This document shows, piece by piece, positions 42,496 to 50,536 of a stretch of DNA of 64,000 nt. The DNA is from Pelagibacterium montanilacus (GTDB taxonomy: Bacteria; Pseudomonadota; Alphaproteobacteria; Rhizobiales; Devosiaceae): assembly GCF_003992665.1 (NCBI RefSeq), contig NZ_RZMX01000032.1:1-64000 (forward strand), written 5' to 3'. The translations under genes were made by a program, and so were the position numbers. Each line of letters opens with the position of its first letter. Position 1 is the stretch's first letter. Under the pieces are notes generated by a model, which had not been told where the DNA came from, made no database searches, and worked only from the letters and a program-made list of their open reading frames with translations.

Positions 42496-43773
42496 TCACC
42501 CCCGCCGCACGAGGATCGCGCGCAGATCGTTGACGTTGGTGCCCGTGGGGCCGGGCACGAACAAATCACCCGCAGCATCGAAAGCCGTCCAGGCGTCGTG
42601 GTTGGCCAGCAGTGCGCCGGGGTCCACGCCCGCCGCCCGCATGCGCGCCATCGACCCGCCATCGGCAAATGCGCCCGCATTATCCTCGGAGCCATCGATC
42701 CCGTCGGTGTCGGCGGCCAGCGCATCGATGCCTGCCACCCCTTCGATCTCGCGGGCAAAGGACAACAGCATTTCGGTGTTCCGTCCGCCCCTGCCGTAGC
42801 CGTCGCGGATCGTCACCGTAGTCTCCCCGCCCGACAGCAGGACCACCGGTGCGGTGAACGGGCGGCCCCGTGTCGCGATCTCCCGGGCGATCGCCGCGTG
42901 CATCTTGCCGATCTCGCGGGCTTCGCCCTCGATGGCGTCCGAGAGGATCGCGGCCTCGACGCCCATCTCGCGGGCCCTCGTGGCAGCCGCCTCGAGCGAA
43001 ACGCCCGCCGAGGCGATCACGGTCACGCTGTTGCGGGCGAGCCCGGGGTCATCGGGCCGGGGCGCGTGCGCCTTGCCCGAGTTCAGATGCGCCATGACCG
43101 CTTCGGGCAGGGCCATCCCGTATTCGGCGATGATGGACAGTGCGTCCTCGACCCCTGCCGCGTGCGGCACGGTGGGCCCTGACGCCACCATGGCCGGATC
43201 GTCGCCGGCGACGTCGGACACAACGAGGCTCACCACCCGCGCCGGGGCCGCCGCCAGCGCCAGCCGCCCGCCCTTGATCGCCGAGACGTGGTTGCGCACC
43301 ACGTTCATCGCGTCGATGGGGGCGCCCGAGGCGAGCAAAGCCTTGTTGACCGCCACCTCGTCCTCAAAGCTCAGCCCCTGGGCCGGAGCAGGCAGGAGGG
43401 CCGACCCGCCCCCCGAAATCAGCGCGATCACCAGATCGTCTTCGGTGAGACCGGCCACCTCGTGGAAAAGCGCGCGCGCGGCGTCCAACCCGGCGGCATC
43501 GGGCACCGGATGGGCCGCCTGCAGGACGCGGATCGTGTTGGTCTCGGCCACCGGGCCGTGGCGATCGACAACCAAGCCGCTGAACGGGCCCTCCCAGACC
43601 TTTTCGAACGCCGCCGCCATCTGGCTGGCGGCCTTGCCGGCCCCGATGACTACGGTGCGCCCCTTGGGCGGCTCGGGCAAATTGGCGCGGATCGCCTCGA
43701 GCGGATCGGCGGCGCGAACCGCAGCATCGAACAATTCGGTGAGAAAGGCGCGCGGCGCCAGATCGTCCATCAT
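42496..43773 (-). CDS. Glycerate 2-kinase / hydroxypyruvate reductase-type (GckA/TtuD, MOFRL family)
   Basis: A 425-residue protein of the class II glycerate kinase family. The N-terminal domain (VVIGAGKAASQMAAAFEKVW) is followed by ALISGGGSALLPAPAQGLSF, and the C-terminal MOFRL domain (VLLSGGETTVTIRDGYGRGG, then ALAADTDGIDGSEDNAGAFAD) ends the protein. Such enzymes phosphorylate D-glycerate at position 2 in glyoxylate, serine or tartrate metabolism. Some homologues are annotated as hydroxypyruvate reductase, but the sequence family is the kinase. It stands alone between two repeat-rich gaps. Confidence 0.88.
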   Translation of the reverse strand: MMDDLAPRAFLTELFDAAVRAADPLEAIRANLPEPPKGRTVVIGAGKAASQMAAAFEKVWEGPFSGLVVDRHGPVAETNTIRVLQAAHPVPDAAGLDAARALFHEVAGLTEDDLVIALISGGGSALLPAPAQGLSFEDEVAVNKALLASGAPIDAMNVVRNHVSAIKGGRLALAAAPARVVSLVVSDVAGDDPAMVASGPTVPHAAGVEDALSIIAEYGMALPEAVMAHLNSGKAHAPRPDDPGLARNSVTVIASAGVSLEAAATRAREMGVEAAILSDAIEGEAREIGKMHAAIAREIATRGRPFTAPVVLLSGGETTVTIRDGYGRGGRNTEMLLSFAREIEGVAGIDALAADTDGIDGSEDNAGAFADGGSMARMRAAGVDPGALLANHDAWTAFDAAGDLFVPGPTGTNVNDLRAILVRRG

Positions 43774-43800
43774 CGGTTTCCCCGCTCCCCCCGTGTCGGC

Positions 43801-43912
43801 TAGAGCATATCCCGTTCTGATTGAATCAGAACAGGAGCTCTAGGTCTTTGATGTGTCGCGTTTCCGAACCGGAAAAGTGTCCCCACTTTTCCTGGAAACG
43901 CTCTAGAGTGTC
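43801..43912 (-). repeat. Dispersed stem-loop repeat, copy B (long form)
   Basis: Two hairpins lie side by side. AGAGC (43802-43806) pairs with GCTCT (43837-43841), enclosing the perfect dyad TTCTGATT-G-AATCAGAA (43815-43831). The second part, CTAGGTCTTTGATGTGTCGC to CCTGGAAACGCTCTA, is the reverse complement of copy A at 11632. AAAAGTG and CACTTTT arms inside it form a third stem. It follows the start of the glycerate kinase gene. Confidence 0.8.
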
Positions 43913-44190
43913 ATTCCCTAACATACGGAACGGCATTTCCGGCGCCGGCGCGCGAGGTATCCAAGATTTCGAGCCCGCCCCATCCCGGTTCCATCAGAAC
44001 AGGAAGTGCTCTAGGGTTCTAGTGCGTTTATGGGAAGAGTGGCAACACTTTGTGGTCCGGACGCGCGCGGAATCAAGGACTTAAGGCGCTGTCTCCGGTT
44101 CAAGGGGCGCGGGTTTGCCCGCCTTGGCCGATCGGACGCACGAGGCATGCATCGGGCCGGAATGGCCGATTGGGGAGTATCGTCCGCACC
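43913..44190. other. Non-coding spacer with a further partial repeat copy
   Basis: No gene is evident before the crcB start. Positions 43999-44021 echo the hairpin family (CATCAGAACAGGAAGTGCTC). Positions 44022-44097 resemble copy A in order (TAGTGCGTTTATGGG, GTGGCAACACTTT, GGAATCAAGGACTTA) but are heavily diverged. No fluoride riboswitch core could be recognised before crcB. Confidence 0.45.
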
Positions 44191-44592
44191 TTGGATTTCC
44201 TGCTTTTATCAGCCTTTATGGGCGTCGCGCTCGGGGGCATGGCCGGCGGCGCGGCCCGGCATCTTGTTTCCGGCGCTGTGGGCAAACGCACCGCGCACCC
44301 GGCGCTGGGCACCTTCGCGGTCAATATAACCGGCGCGCTGGCCATCGGCGTTCTGGCCGGTTATGTGCTCGCGGCCGGGCACGCCGAGCTTGCCGCCCAC
44401 CCTTTCTGGCCCCTGCTCGCCACCGGCTTTCTGGGGGGCTACACCACCGTGTCGAGCTTCTCGCTCCAGACCTTCGAGATGATGCGCGCGGGTCGTATCG
44501 GGGCGGCCTTGATCAACATCACGGGCTCACTGGTCCTGTGCATCGGAGCCGCTGCGCTCGGGATCACGCTTGCGGGAGGGTCTGCCCCTTGA
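44191..44592 (+). CDS. crcB: CrcB/Fluc-type fluoride channel subunit 1
   Basis: About 133 residues from a TTG start at 44191, with GGGGAG upstream. Four helices are visible. Family motifs are GGMAGGAARHLVSG, GTFAVNITGALAIGVLAG with the conserved pore Asn, and TGFLGGYTTVSSFSLQTFEM with the Gly-Gly-Tyr-Thr-Thr region. Fluc proteins form dual-topology dimers that export fluoride. Two adjacent paralogues suggest a heterodimer of fixed opposite topologies. The next crcB starts six bases after its stop codon. Confidence 0.88.
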   Translation: MDFLLLSAFMGVALGGMAGGAARHLVSGAVGKRTAHPALGTFAVNITGALAIGVLAGYVLAAGHAELAAHPFWPLLATGFLGGYTTVSSFSLQTFEMMRAGRIGAALINITGSLVLCIGAAALGITLAGGSAP

Positions 44593-44597
44593 GGCCC

Positions 44598-44966
44598 ATG
44601 CGCGAGGCGCTGATCGTGGGGCTGGGCGCGGGAACGGGCGCGGTGCTGCGCTTTGCGCTGTCGCTTGGGCTTCTGTCCATGGCCGGGCCCGCATGGCCCT
44701 GGGGGACCTTCGCGGCCAACGCGCTGGGCTCGCTGGCCATCGGCTGGCTGGCTGGCCGCTCTCTCGCCCGGCCCATGCCCCCCGGCCTGCGGCTGCTCCT
44801 CGTCCCGGGATTTTGCGGAGGCTTCACCACCTTCTCGATCTTCAGCCTTGAGGCGGTAATTATGGCCGCTGAGGCGCCGGTCGCCACATTTGGCTACGTG
44901 TTGGCCTCGCTCGCCGCGTGGATGGGGGCCGTCGCCTTGGGGTTTTCCCTCTCTCGACGGGGATAA
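44598..44966 (+). CDS. crcB: CrcB/Fluc-type fluoride channel subunit 2
   Basis: A 122-residue second Fluc homologue. GAGTGAVLRFALSLGLL, GTFAANALGSLAIGWLAG (pore Asn) and PGFCGGFTTFSIFSLE match the family more closely than the first copy does. Four hydrophobic helices are visible, and a basic end (LSRRG) helps set topology. The ATG at 44598 is chosen; a TTG at 44589 is possible. It is co-transcribed with the first copy and should form a heterodimeric fluoride exporter with it. Confidence 0.9.
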   Translation: MREALIVGLGAGTGAVLRFALSLGLLSMAGPAWPWGTFAANALGSLAIGWLAGRSLARPMPPGLRLLLVPGFCGGFTTFSIFSLEAVIMAAEAPVATFGYVLASLAAWMGAVALGFSLSRRG

Positions 44967-45092
44967 CCCCGCCCGATTTATCCCCGATCAACGCTGCCAG
45001 CGGCGCTAACAGGCGCGATCACCGCTAATGTGCGCCGATCAGCGCCGTATAGCGCGTTGATCTTCGGCCAACCCCGCGAAATCGCAGGCCAA

Positions 45093-45800
45093 TCAGCTCT
45101 TGATCTGCTCGCGCTTGAGATCATTGACATCCTGGGTCACCGACCGGCCGGTGGCGAGGAAATAGGCCTGCTCGGCGATGTTGGTCGCATGGTCGCCCAC
45201 GCGCTCGAAATTCTTGCCGCAGAACAATAGGTGCGTGCACATGGTGATGTTGCGCGGATCTTCCATCATATAGGTCAGAAGCTCGCGGAACAGGGAGACG
45301 TAGAGCGCGTCGATATCGGTGTCGCGCTCGATGACGTCCACCGCCATGTCCTTGTCCTTGCTGGCAAATCCATCGAGCGCCAGTTTGAGCTGCCGCTGGG
45401 CGAGCTGGCTCATGTGGCGCATGCCGTTGTTGAACTGGCTCGAGGGCACCATCCCCTCGATCCGCGTCACGCGCCGGGCCGTGGACTTGGCCATGTCCCC
45501 GATCCGCTCGAGATCGTTGGCCACGTGGATCGAGGCGATCACGAGGCGCAGATCGCCGGCCATGGGCTGGCGCCGGGCGATGATCGAGACCGCCATCTCG
45601 TCGACCTGGCGCTGCATGGCATCGACCTTCTTGTCGGCCGCGATGGTCGTCGCAGCCAGGTCGTGATCCATGCGCACCAGCGCTTCGGCAGCGTTGGCGA
45701 TGGCCTTCTCGACCAGCCCGCCCATCTCGGAAATCGAGCGCGCCAGTTCGGTCAACTCGTCTTCGTAGGAGGAGACGATATGTTCGCCGGTATAGCTCAT
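45093..45800 (-). CDS. phoU: Phosphate-signalling protein PhoU
   Basis: A 235-residue, all-helical protein made of two similar three-helix halves. Each carries the metal-binding pattern: ASIHVANDLERIGDMAKSTA and LFCGKNFERVGDHATNIAEQ. PhoU binds metals, the Pst transporter and PhoR, and dampens Pho signalling when phosphate is ample. The start at 45800 (MSYTGEHIVSSYEDEL) fits homologues; an ATG at 45809 beside AGGGAA is also possible. It follows phoR by 132 bases. pstSCAB and phoB are not in the window, which is unusual. Confidence 0.92.
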   Translation of the reverse strand: MSYTGEHIVSSYEDELTELARSISEMGGLVEKAIANAAEALVRMDHDLAATTIAADKKVDAMQRQVDEMAVSIIARRQPMAGDLRLVIASIHVANDLERIGDMAKSTARRVTRIEGMVPSSQFNNGMRHMSQLAQRQLKLALDGFASKDKDMAVDVIERDTDIDALYVSLFRELLTYMMEDPRNITMCTHLLFCGKNFERVGDHATNIAEQAYFLATGRSVTQDVNDLKREQIKS

Positions 45801-45932
45801 CGCAAGCATTTCCCTGAAATCTGGCCGCCATCCGCCCGGGACGCCGGGCCTGCCCGATCCCTTCATGACGGATCACAGCCCATGGGTAAAGTCTTGGGGG
45901 CGCCTGAAGTTGCCATTGCGTTGTCCTCCCGG

Positions 45933-47204
45933 TCAGCTCCGCCGCGGCAGCAGGACCTCGACCCGCGTGCCCTCCCCCAGCGTGGAGCGGATGGCCATCT
46001 CGCCGTGGTGGCGATGAACGATATGCTTGACGATCGCCAGCCCCAGGCCCGTTCCCTTGGCCTTGCGGCTGCCCTCCGATTCCACGCGGTAGAACCGCTC
46101 GGTGAGCCGCGGCACATGCTCCTGTGCAATGCCGGGTCCGTAATCGGTGACGGTGATGGCGTGGTAGGTGCCGGCGCGGTTGGCCCCGCGCGCCACGGCC
46201 ACGCTGACGCGCCCGCCCGAGCCGCCGTACTTGATCGCGTTGTCCACGAGGTTCTCGACAACCTCGTAAAGTTCCTGGGCGTCGCCGGTCACTGCCGCGG
46301 ATTCCTCGGGCAGATCGAGCTCGAGGGTCACGCCGGCCTCGGCGAGACGGGCTTCAAGCGAGGCGGAGACTTCGCGCACCACGCTCTGGAGCCGGACCTC
46401 GGCGGTCGGCTTGACGTGCTGGCGAAGTTCGATCCGGCTCAGCGAAAGCAGATCGTCGATCAGGGCGGACATGCGCCCCGCCTGGGTGCGCATGATCGAC
46501 AAGAACCGGTCCCGCGCACCCGCATCGGTCGCCGCAGGGCCCTGCAGGGTCTCGATAAAGCCCATCAGCGAGGTGAGCGGGGTGCGCAGTTCGTGGCTGG
46601 CATTGGCGATGAAATCGCTGCGCATGCGGTCGGTTCGACGCTGTTCGGTGAAATCATGCAGCGTGATGATCAAGAGCAGCCGCCCGCTTTCGGGATCGGG
46701 CTCATAGGGCGCGACGGACGCGCGCAGCCAGACCTCGTTGGGCACGCTCAGATGCACTTCGACCGCCCGCGCCTCGCGGGCCGTGCGCGCGGCGTCGATC
46801 GCCTCGACCAGATCGGGATCGCGCAGGGTGAAGGCCAGCGGATCGCCCTCGCGCAGGCGCGGAAACTGCAGGCGCGCCGAGGGGTTGCAATAGACCAGAA
46901 CGCTGCGCTCGTTGAGGATCAGGAAGGGCTCGGTCAGCCCGTCGGCAAAGCGCGCCACCTCCCGGTCCACGCCCCGGTCTCCCACCACGGCCGCCGGCTC
47001 GGCACCGGGGGCGGCGAGGCGCCCGATCAGCAGGCCTGCGGCCAGCAGCGCCAGCGTCACTGCGGCGCCGTCGACCACTCCGATCCGACCGGCAACAACG
47101 AGCAGGGCACAGGCCAGCACTCCGGCCCCCGCGACGGCGAGAGCGGGAGGCACGGCACCAGGCCGCGGCCGAGTGGGGCCGGGTTCGGGCATTCGCGCGG
47201 TCAT
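45933..47204 (-). CDS. phoR: Phosphate-regulon sensor histidine kinase PhoR
   Basis: A 423-residue membrane kinase. Two hydrophobic helices near the N-terminus are followed by a PAS-like domain (DGLTEPFLILNERSVLVYCN), the H-box FIANASHELRTPLTSLMGF with the phospho-His, the N-box ELYEVVENLVDNAIKYG, and the G-boxes DYGPGIAQEHVPRLTERFYR and KGTGLGLAIVKHI. PhoR phosphorylates PhoB in phosphate starvation. The ATG at 47204 is preferred, since an open frame to 47261 would run through a putative Pho box. The Pho role rests on adjacency to phoU and the overall layout. Confidence 0.85.
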   Translation of the reverse strand: MTARMPEPGPTRPRPGAVPPALAVAGAGVLACALLVVAGRIGVVDGAAVTLALLAAGLLIGRLAAPGAEPAAVVGDRGVDREVARFADGLTEPFLILNERSVLVYCNPSARLQFPRLREGDPLAFTLRDPDLVEAIDAARTAREARAVEVHLSVPNEVWLRASVAPYEPDPESGRLLLIITLHDFTEQRRTDRMRSDFIANASHELRTPLTSLMGFIETLQGPAATDAGARDRFLSIMRTQAGRMSALIDDLLSLSRIELRQHVKPTAEVRLQSVVREVSASLEARLAEAGVTLELDLPEESAAVTGDAQELYEVVENLVDNAIKYGGSGGRVSVAVARGANRAGTYHAITVTDYGPGIAQEHVPRLTERFYRVESEGSRKAKGTGLGLAIVKHIVHRHHGEMAIRSTLGEGTRVEVLLPRRS

Positions 47205-47248
47205 GACACCAGAATCATCGTACATACCCCAGCCCATAGCGTGCGCAC

Positions 47249-47266
47249 ATGACAGTGCCATGATGC
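47249..47266 (-). promoter_or_regulatory. Putative Pho box upstream of phoR
   Basis: Read on the minus strand: GCATCAT, four bases, CTGTCAT. The second half is an exact PhoB half-site and the first matches four of seven. It lies about 45 bases before the phoR start and would mean phoR and phoU are themselves induced by phosphate limitation. Confidence 0.45.
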
Positions 47267-47368
47267 AACAGCCGCAATGGCGCCAACAGCCCCGCCCGGC
47301 CCTTTCCCGGCCCGCGCAGATCGTCTATGCGAGAAGCACACGCCGGCTACAGGGGGATGCGCACGCAT

Positions 47369-48283
47369 ATGGGTACGATCGTCAGCATCGGGGAGTGCAT
47401 GATCGAGCTGAGCGGAGGCGCGGACGGGCAATACCGTCTGGGCTATGCCGGCGACACCTTCAACACCGCCTATTACATGGCGGCGCGACTGCCCGAACCC
47501 TGGGACGTCCAGTACCTTACCTGCGTGGGCGATGATCTTTATTCGGACCGCATGGTCGCCCATATCGCGGGCAATGGCGTGGGCACGCGGCACATTGCGC
47601 GACTGCAAGGCCACAAGCCCGGGCTCTATCTCATCCATCAGGCCGACGGCGACCGTCACTTCACCTATTGGCGCGAGACTTCGGCGGCCCGGCGGCTGGC
47701 CGATGACCCTGCACGGCTCAAGGCCGGGCTGGCCCAGGCCGATTTGATCTATTTCTCGGGCATCACGCTCGCCATTCTCGAGCCGGCGGCCCGCTCCCGG
47801 CTGATTGAGGCAATCGCCCGCCGGCGCGCGGATGGCGCCCGGGTCGGGTTCGATCCCAATATCCGGCCCGTTCTCTGGCCCGATACCGAGGCCCTGCGCG
47901 AAGCGCTGATGGCCGCGGCGCGGGTCTCGAGCATCGTGCTGCCCACCCATGGGGATGAATTGCCCTATTTCGGCGATGCAGACGCCAGAGCTACCTCCGA
48001 GCGCTATCTGCGTGCGGGCGCCGAGGAGGTCGTGGTCAAGAACGGGGGCGAGCCGGCCCTTGTCGCGACGGCGCAAGGGGCGGAACGCGTTCCCGCCACC
48101 CGCGTGCAATCGGTGGTGGACGCCACCGGCGCCGGCGACAGCTTCGGGGGCGCCTATATCGCCGCGCGCCTCACCGGCGCCTCGCCTGCCGAGGCGGCCC
48201 GTGCGGGCCACGAGGTCGCCAGCATCGTTATCGGCCATCACGGGGCCCTCGCCCCGCGAGAAGCTCTGGGCGCCGCTCAGTAG
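47369..48283 (+). CDS. kdgK: 2-keto-3-deoxygluconate kinase (PfkB/ribokinase family)
   Basis: A 304-residue sugar kinase. The opening IVSIGECMIELSGGADGQYR and GYAGDTFNTAYYMA closely follow E. coli KdgK (IGECMIELS and GGDTLNT). PfkB signatures are GFDPNIRPVLW and the anion hole with catalytic base, DATGAGDSFGGAY. It phosphorylates 2-keto-3-deoxygluconate to KDPG in uronate and pectin catabolism or the Entner-Doudoroff route. An ATG at 47357 is an alternative start; AGGGGG precedes both. It converges with the DUF924 gene, overlapping by seven bases. Confidence 0.87.
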   Translation: MGTIVSIGECMIELSGGADGQYRLGYAGDTFNTAYYMAARLPEPWDVQYLTCVGDDLYSDRMVAHIAGNGVGTRHIARLQGHKPGLYLIHQADGDRHFTYWRETSAARRLADDPARLKAGLAQADLIYFSGITLAILEPAARSRLIEAIARRRADGARVGFDPNIRPVLWPDTEALREALMAAARVSSIVLPTHGDELPYFGDADARATSERYLRAGAEEVVVKNGGEPALVATAQGAERVPATRVQSVVDATGAGDSFGGAYIAARLTGASPAEAARAGHEVASIVIGHHGALAPREALGAAQ

Positions 48284-48825
48284 GCGCGGCCTTCATTGGC
48301 TTTCATGTAGGCGAGTTCATCAGGCGTCGAGGGTCGACCCAAAGCCCCGTTGCGGAACGGAAAGCGGCCAAAGCGCGCGATCGTCTCGTGGTGGGCCCTG
48401 GCGTATTCCATGTAGTCGTCGCTGCCCATCGCCTCGAAAAGCCGCAGGGATTGCTCCTGGATGACGAGCGATTCAGCGTGCTGGAAGGGCATGTAGACAA
48501 AGAGCTTGTGGTTGACGTCCATGGGCGCGTCCATGCCCTGCGCGATCATCTCCTGGGCGAGAGCGAGCGCCATGGTGTCAGCGGCAAATGCCTGCCCCTC
48601 GCCTCGGTGAAGCTGCCGGGAGACCTGATCGAGCAGGATGATCTCGGCCAGCCGCCCATCGGCAGAGTTCCGCCATTCCCAGAGTTCGGACCGCACGGCC
48701 CGGGCATGGAGGTCGCCGAGCTGCGCCCTGACGCGGACGTCGAAATCGGGTGAGCCGGAAAACCAGTCCTCGGGCCCATGATCGGAAAACCAGAAGTCGC
48801 TTACGTCCGCAGCGGTTGATGCCAT
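48277..48825 (-). CDS. DUF924-family protein
   Basis: A 182-residue protein of the DUF924 family. SDFWFSDHGPEDWFSGSPDFD at the N-terminus, LAEIILLDQVSRQLHRGEGQAFAAD in the middle and YMPFQHAESLVIQEQSLRLF match the conserved core, which is an all-helical tetratricopeptide-like fold of unknown function. AGGAAAGGAAA precedes the ATG at 48825, rejecting a longer upstream start. It overlaps the end of kdgK on the opposite strand. It is cytoplasmic, and context gives no clue to its role. Confidence 0.85.
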   Translation of the reverse strand: MASTAADVSDFWFSDHGPEDWFSGSPDFDVRVRAQLGDLHARAVRSELWEWRNSADGRLAEIILLDQVSRQLHRGEGQAFAADTMALALAQEMIAQGMDAPMDVNHKLFVYMPFQHAESLVIQEQSLRLFEAMGSDDYMEYARAHHETIARFGRFPFRNGALGRPSTPDELAYMKANEGRAY

Positions 48826-48941
48826 GAAATTTCCTTTCCTCCCCAGCCTATGGGTAGCGGAGCGCGGCACGCTCCTTGATAATCACCCCGGCGGGATGCG
48901 ATTCCCGCCTTCATGGGTTTTGACAGGGAGTGTGTCGCGAA

Positions 48942-50039
48942 ATGGTGGCCTGGTCCAGCCAGCAGGATGAAGCGCTCAAGGCTGTCAGCGCCTGGCTCAA
49001 GGACAAGGACGGCGCGCAGGTGTTCCGGCTGTTCGGATGGGCGGGAACGGGCAAGTCCACCCTCGCCCAGCATCTGGCCAAGGACGTCAAGACCGTCAAA
49101 TACGCCGCCTTCACCGGCAAGGCCGCTCTCGTGATGCGCAAGCGCGGCTGCAAGGGCGCCTCGACCATCCATTCCCTGATCTACACCCGGATCAGCGAGA
49201 AGGAGGGCGAGCCCCGCTTTGTCCTGGACGCGGAGTCATCGATCGCCGACGCCGATCTGGTGGTCATCGACGAGGTCTCGATGGTCGACGAGGTTCTGGG
49301 CACCGACCTATTGAGTTTCGGAACCAAGGTTCTGGTCCTGGGCGACCCCTTCCAGCTTCCCCCGGTGCAGGGCGAGGGCTTTTTCACCGCCGCCGAACCG
49401 GACGTCATGCTCACCGAGATTCATCGCCAGGCGCGCGACAACCCCATCGTGCGCCTCTCGCTCGATATCCGGGAAGGCCGGCCCCTCGTTTATGGGCAGT
49501 ATGGGGAGTCCAAGGTCATTTCCCGCCGGGAGGTGGACCAGGCGGAGGTCCTGGCCGCCGATCAGGTTCTGGTGGGCCGCAACAAGACCCGGCTGCATTA
49601 CAATGCGCGCATCCGCGAACTCAAGGGCCTGCCCGATGCCAAGCCCGTGGTCGGCGACCGGCTGGTCTGCCTGCGCAACAATCCGCGCAAGCGGCTGCTG
49701 AACGGCCAGATCTGGACGGCGGCCACCGTCACCCGCAAGGCGGGGGGCTCGCTCGACATGCTGATCGACCCGGAAGAGGAAGACCGCACCTCGGTCCAGA
49801 CCCGCGTGCGTACCCACACCAGTTTTTTTTCGGGTGAGGACACCGAAATGAGCTGGCAGATGCGGCGCCAGTACGACGAATTCACTTATGGCTATTGCCT
49901 CACTGTCCACAAGGCGCAGGGCAGCCAGTGGGATACCGTCTACCTCTTCGACGAGAGCTTCGTGTTCCGGGAAGAAGCGAGCCGTTGGCTCTACACCGGG
50001 CTCACCCGGGCCGCCGAAGCGATCACCGTCGTGCGCTAA
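48942..50039 (+). CDS. ATP-dependent DNA helicase, Dda/RecD2-like (SF1B)
   Basis: A 365-residue helicase. Walker A is GWAGTGKST (about residues 33-41), Walker B is LVVIDEVSMVDE, motif III is VLGDPFQLPPV, and the UvrD-like C-terminal motif is LTVHKAQGSQWDTVYLF followed by WLYTGLTRAAE. It is much shorter than RecD2 and close in size to T4 Dda, so it is probably a stand-alone 5'-3' helicase. Such genes occur in bacteria and phages. There are no phage genes nearby. A GTG at 48930 with GGGAG is an alternative start. Confidence 0.85.
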   Translation: MVAWSSQQDEALKAVSAWLKDKDGAQVFRLFGWAGTGKSTLAQHLAKDVKTVKYAAFTGKAALVMRKRGCKGASTIHSLIYTRISEKEGEPRFVLDAESSIADADLVVIDEVSMVDEVLGTDLLSFGTKVLVLGDPFQLPPVQGEGFFTAAEPDVMLTEIHRQARDNPIVRLSLDIREGRPLVYGQYGESKVISRREVDQAEVLAADQVLVGRNKTRLHYNARIRELKGLPDAKPVVGDRLVCLRNNPRKRLLNGQIWTAATVTRKAGGSLDMLIDPEEEDRTSVQTRVRTHTSFFSGEDTEMSWQMRRQYDEFTYGYCLTVHKAQGSQWDTVYLFDESFVFREEASRWLYTGLTRAAEAITVVR

Positions 50040-50126
50040 GCCGTTTGGCCCCGGGTGCTTTACCCTCCCCCTGGCCGATTGCCTTATCCTTTGGATTCTC
50101 AGCTCCGCGCTGTCGCACGCGCGCAC

Positions 50127-50165
50127 TTGACCATGGCGCAATGGTGTATTACTAAAGCAGCACAC
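50127..50165 (+). promoter_or_regulatory. Promoter and dyad operator of the GntR-ABC exporter operon
   Basis: TTGACC (50127-50132), 17 bases, TACTAA (50150-50155) form a plausible sigma-70 promoter. A 22-base imperfect palindrome (50144-50165), arms GTGTATTACTA and AAGCAGCACAC, covers the -10. Its outer GTGT/ACAC and inner CT/AG match. YtrA-type regulators bind such sites, so this is probably the autorepression operator. Confidence 0.6.
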
Positions 50166-50179
50166 TAACGAGTGAGCTG

Positions 50180-50536
50180 ATGAACCAGTGGCGTGACAAT
50201 GTGCCGATCTTTCTCCAGATCAGGCAGCGGATGATCGAATTGATCCTCAGTGAGGCGATCGGGGAGGGCGAGGCCCTTCCCTCGGTGCGCCAGATCGCGA
50301 CCGAGCTTTCGGTCAATCCTTTGACCGTCACCAAGGCCTATCAGTCGCTCGTTGACCTCGATATCGTGGAAAAGCGCAGGGGGCTGGGCATGTTCGTGAA
50401 CAAGGGCGCACGCGAGAAACTTCTCGTCCATGAGCGCGAGACTTTCCTGTCTCAGGAGTGGCCGGCCATCCGGGGGCGCATTGCCGCCCTTGGCCTGAGC
50501 CTTGGCGAGTTGATGGACAGGGAGCGCGACCAATGA
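50180..50536 (+). CDS. GntR-family regulator, YtrA subfamily
   Basis: A 118-residue protein: a GntR winged helix (PIFLQIRQRMIELILSEAIG, then LPSVRQIATELSVNPLTVTK and GLGMFVNKGA) with only a short C-terminal tail, the mark of the YtrA subfamily. These proteins usually repress a downstream ABC exporter. It heads the operon, overlaps the ATPase gene by ATGA, and has a dyad operator over its own promoter. The inducer is often a cell-wall-active compound in Gram-positives; here it is unknown. Confidence 0.9.
   Translation: MNQWRDNVPIFLQIRQRMIELILSEAIGEGEALPSVRQIATELSVNPLTVTKAYQSLVDLDIVEKRRGLGMFVNKGAREKLLVHERETFLSQEWPAIRGRIAALGLSLGELMDRERDQ

Noticed and set aside
44098-44190. Fluoride riboswitch before crcB
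   Set aside because: The conserved core could not be found by eye.
45231-47252. Antisense frame of about 673 codons opposite phoU and phoR
   Set aside because: Both minus-strand genes have complete functional motifs; the antisense product is low-complexity and unrecognisable.
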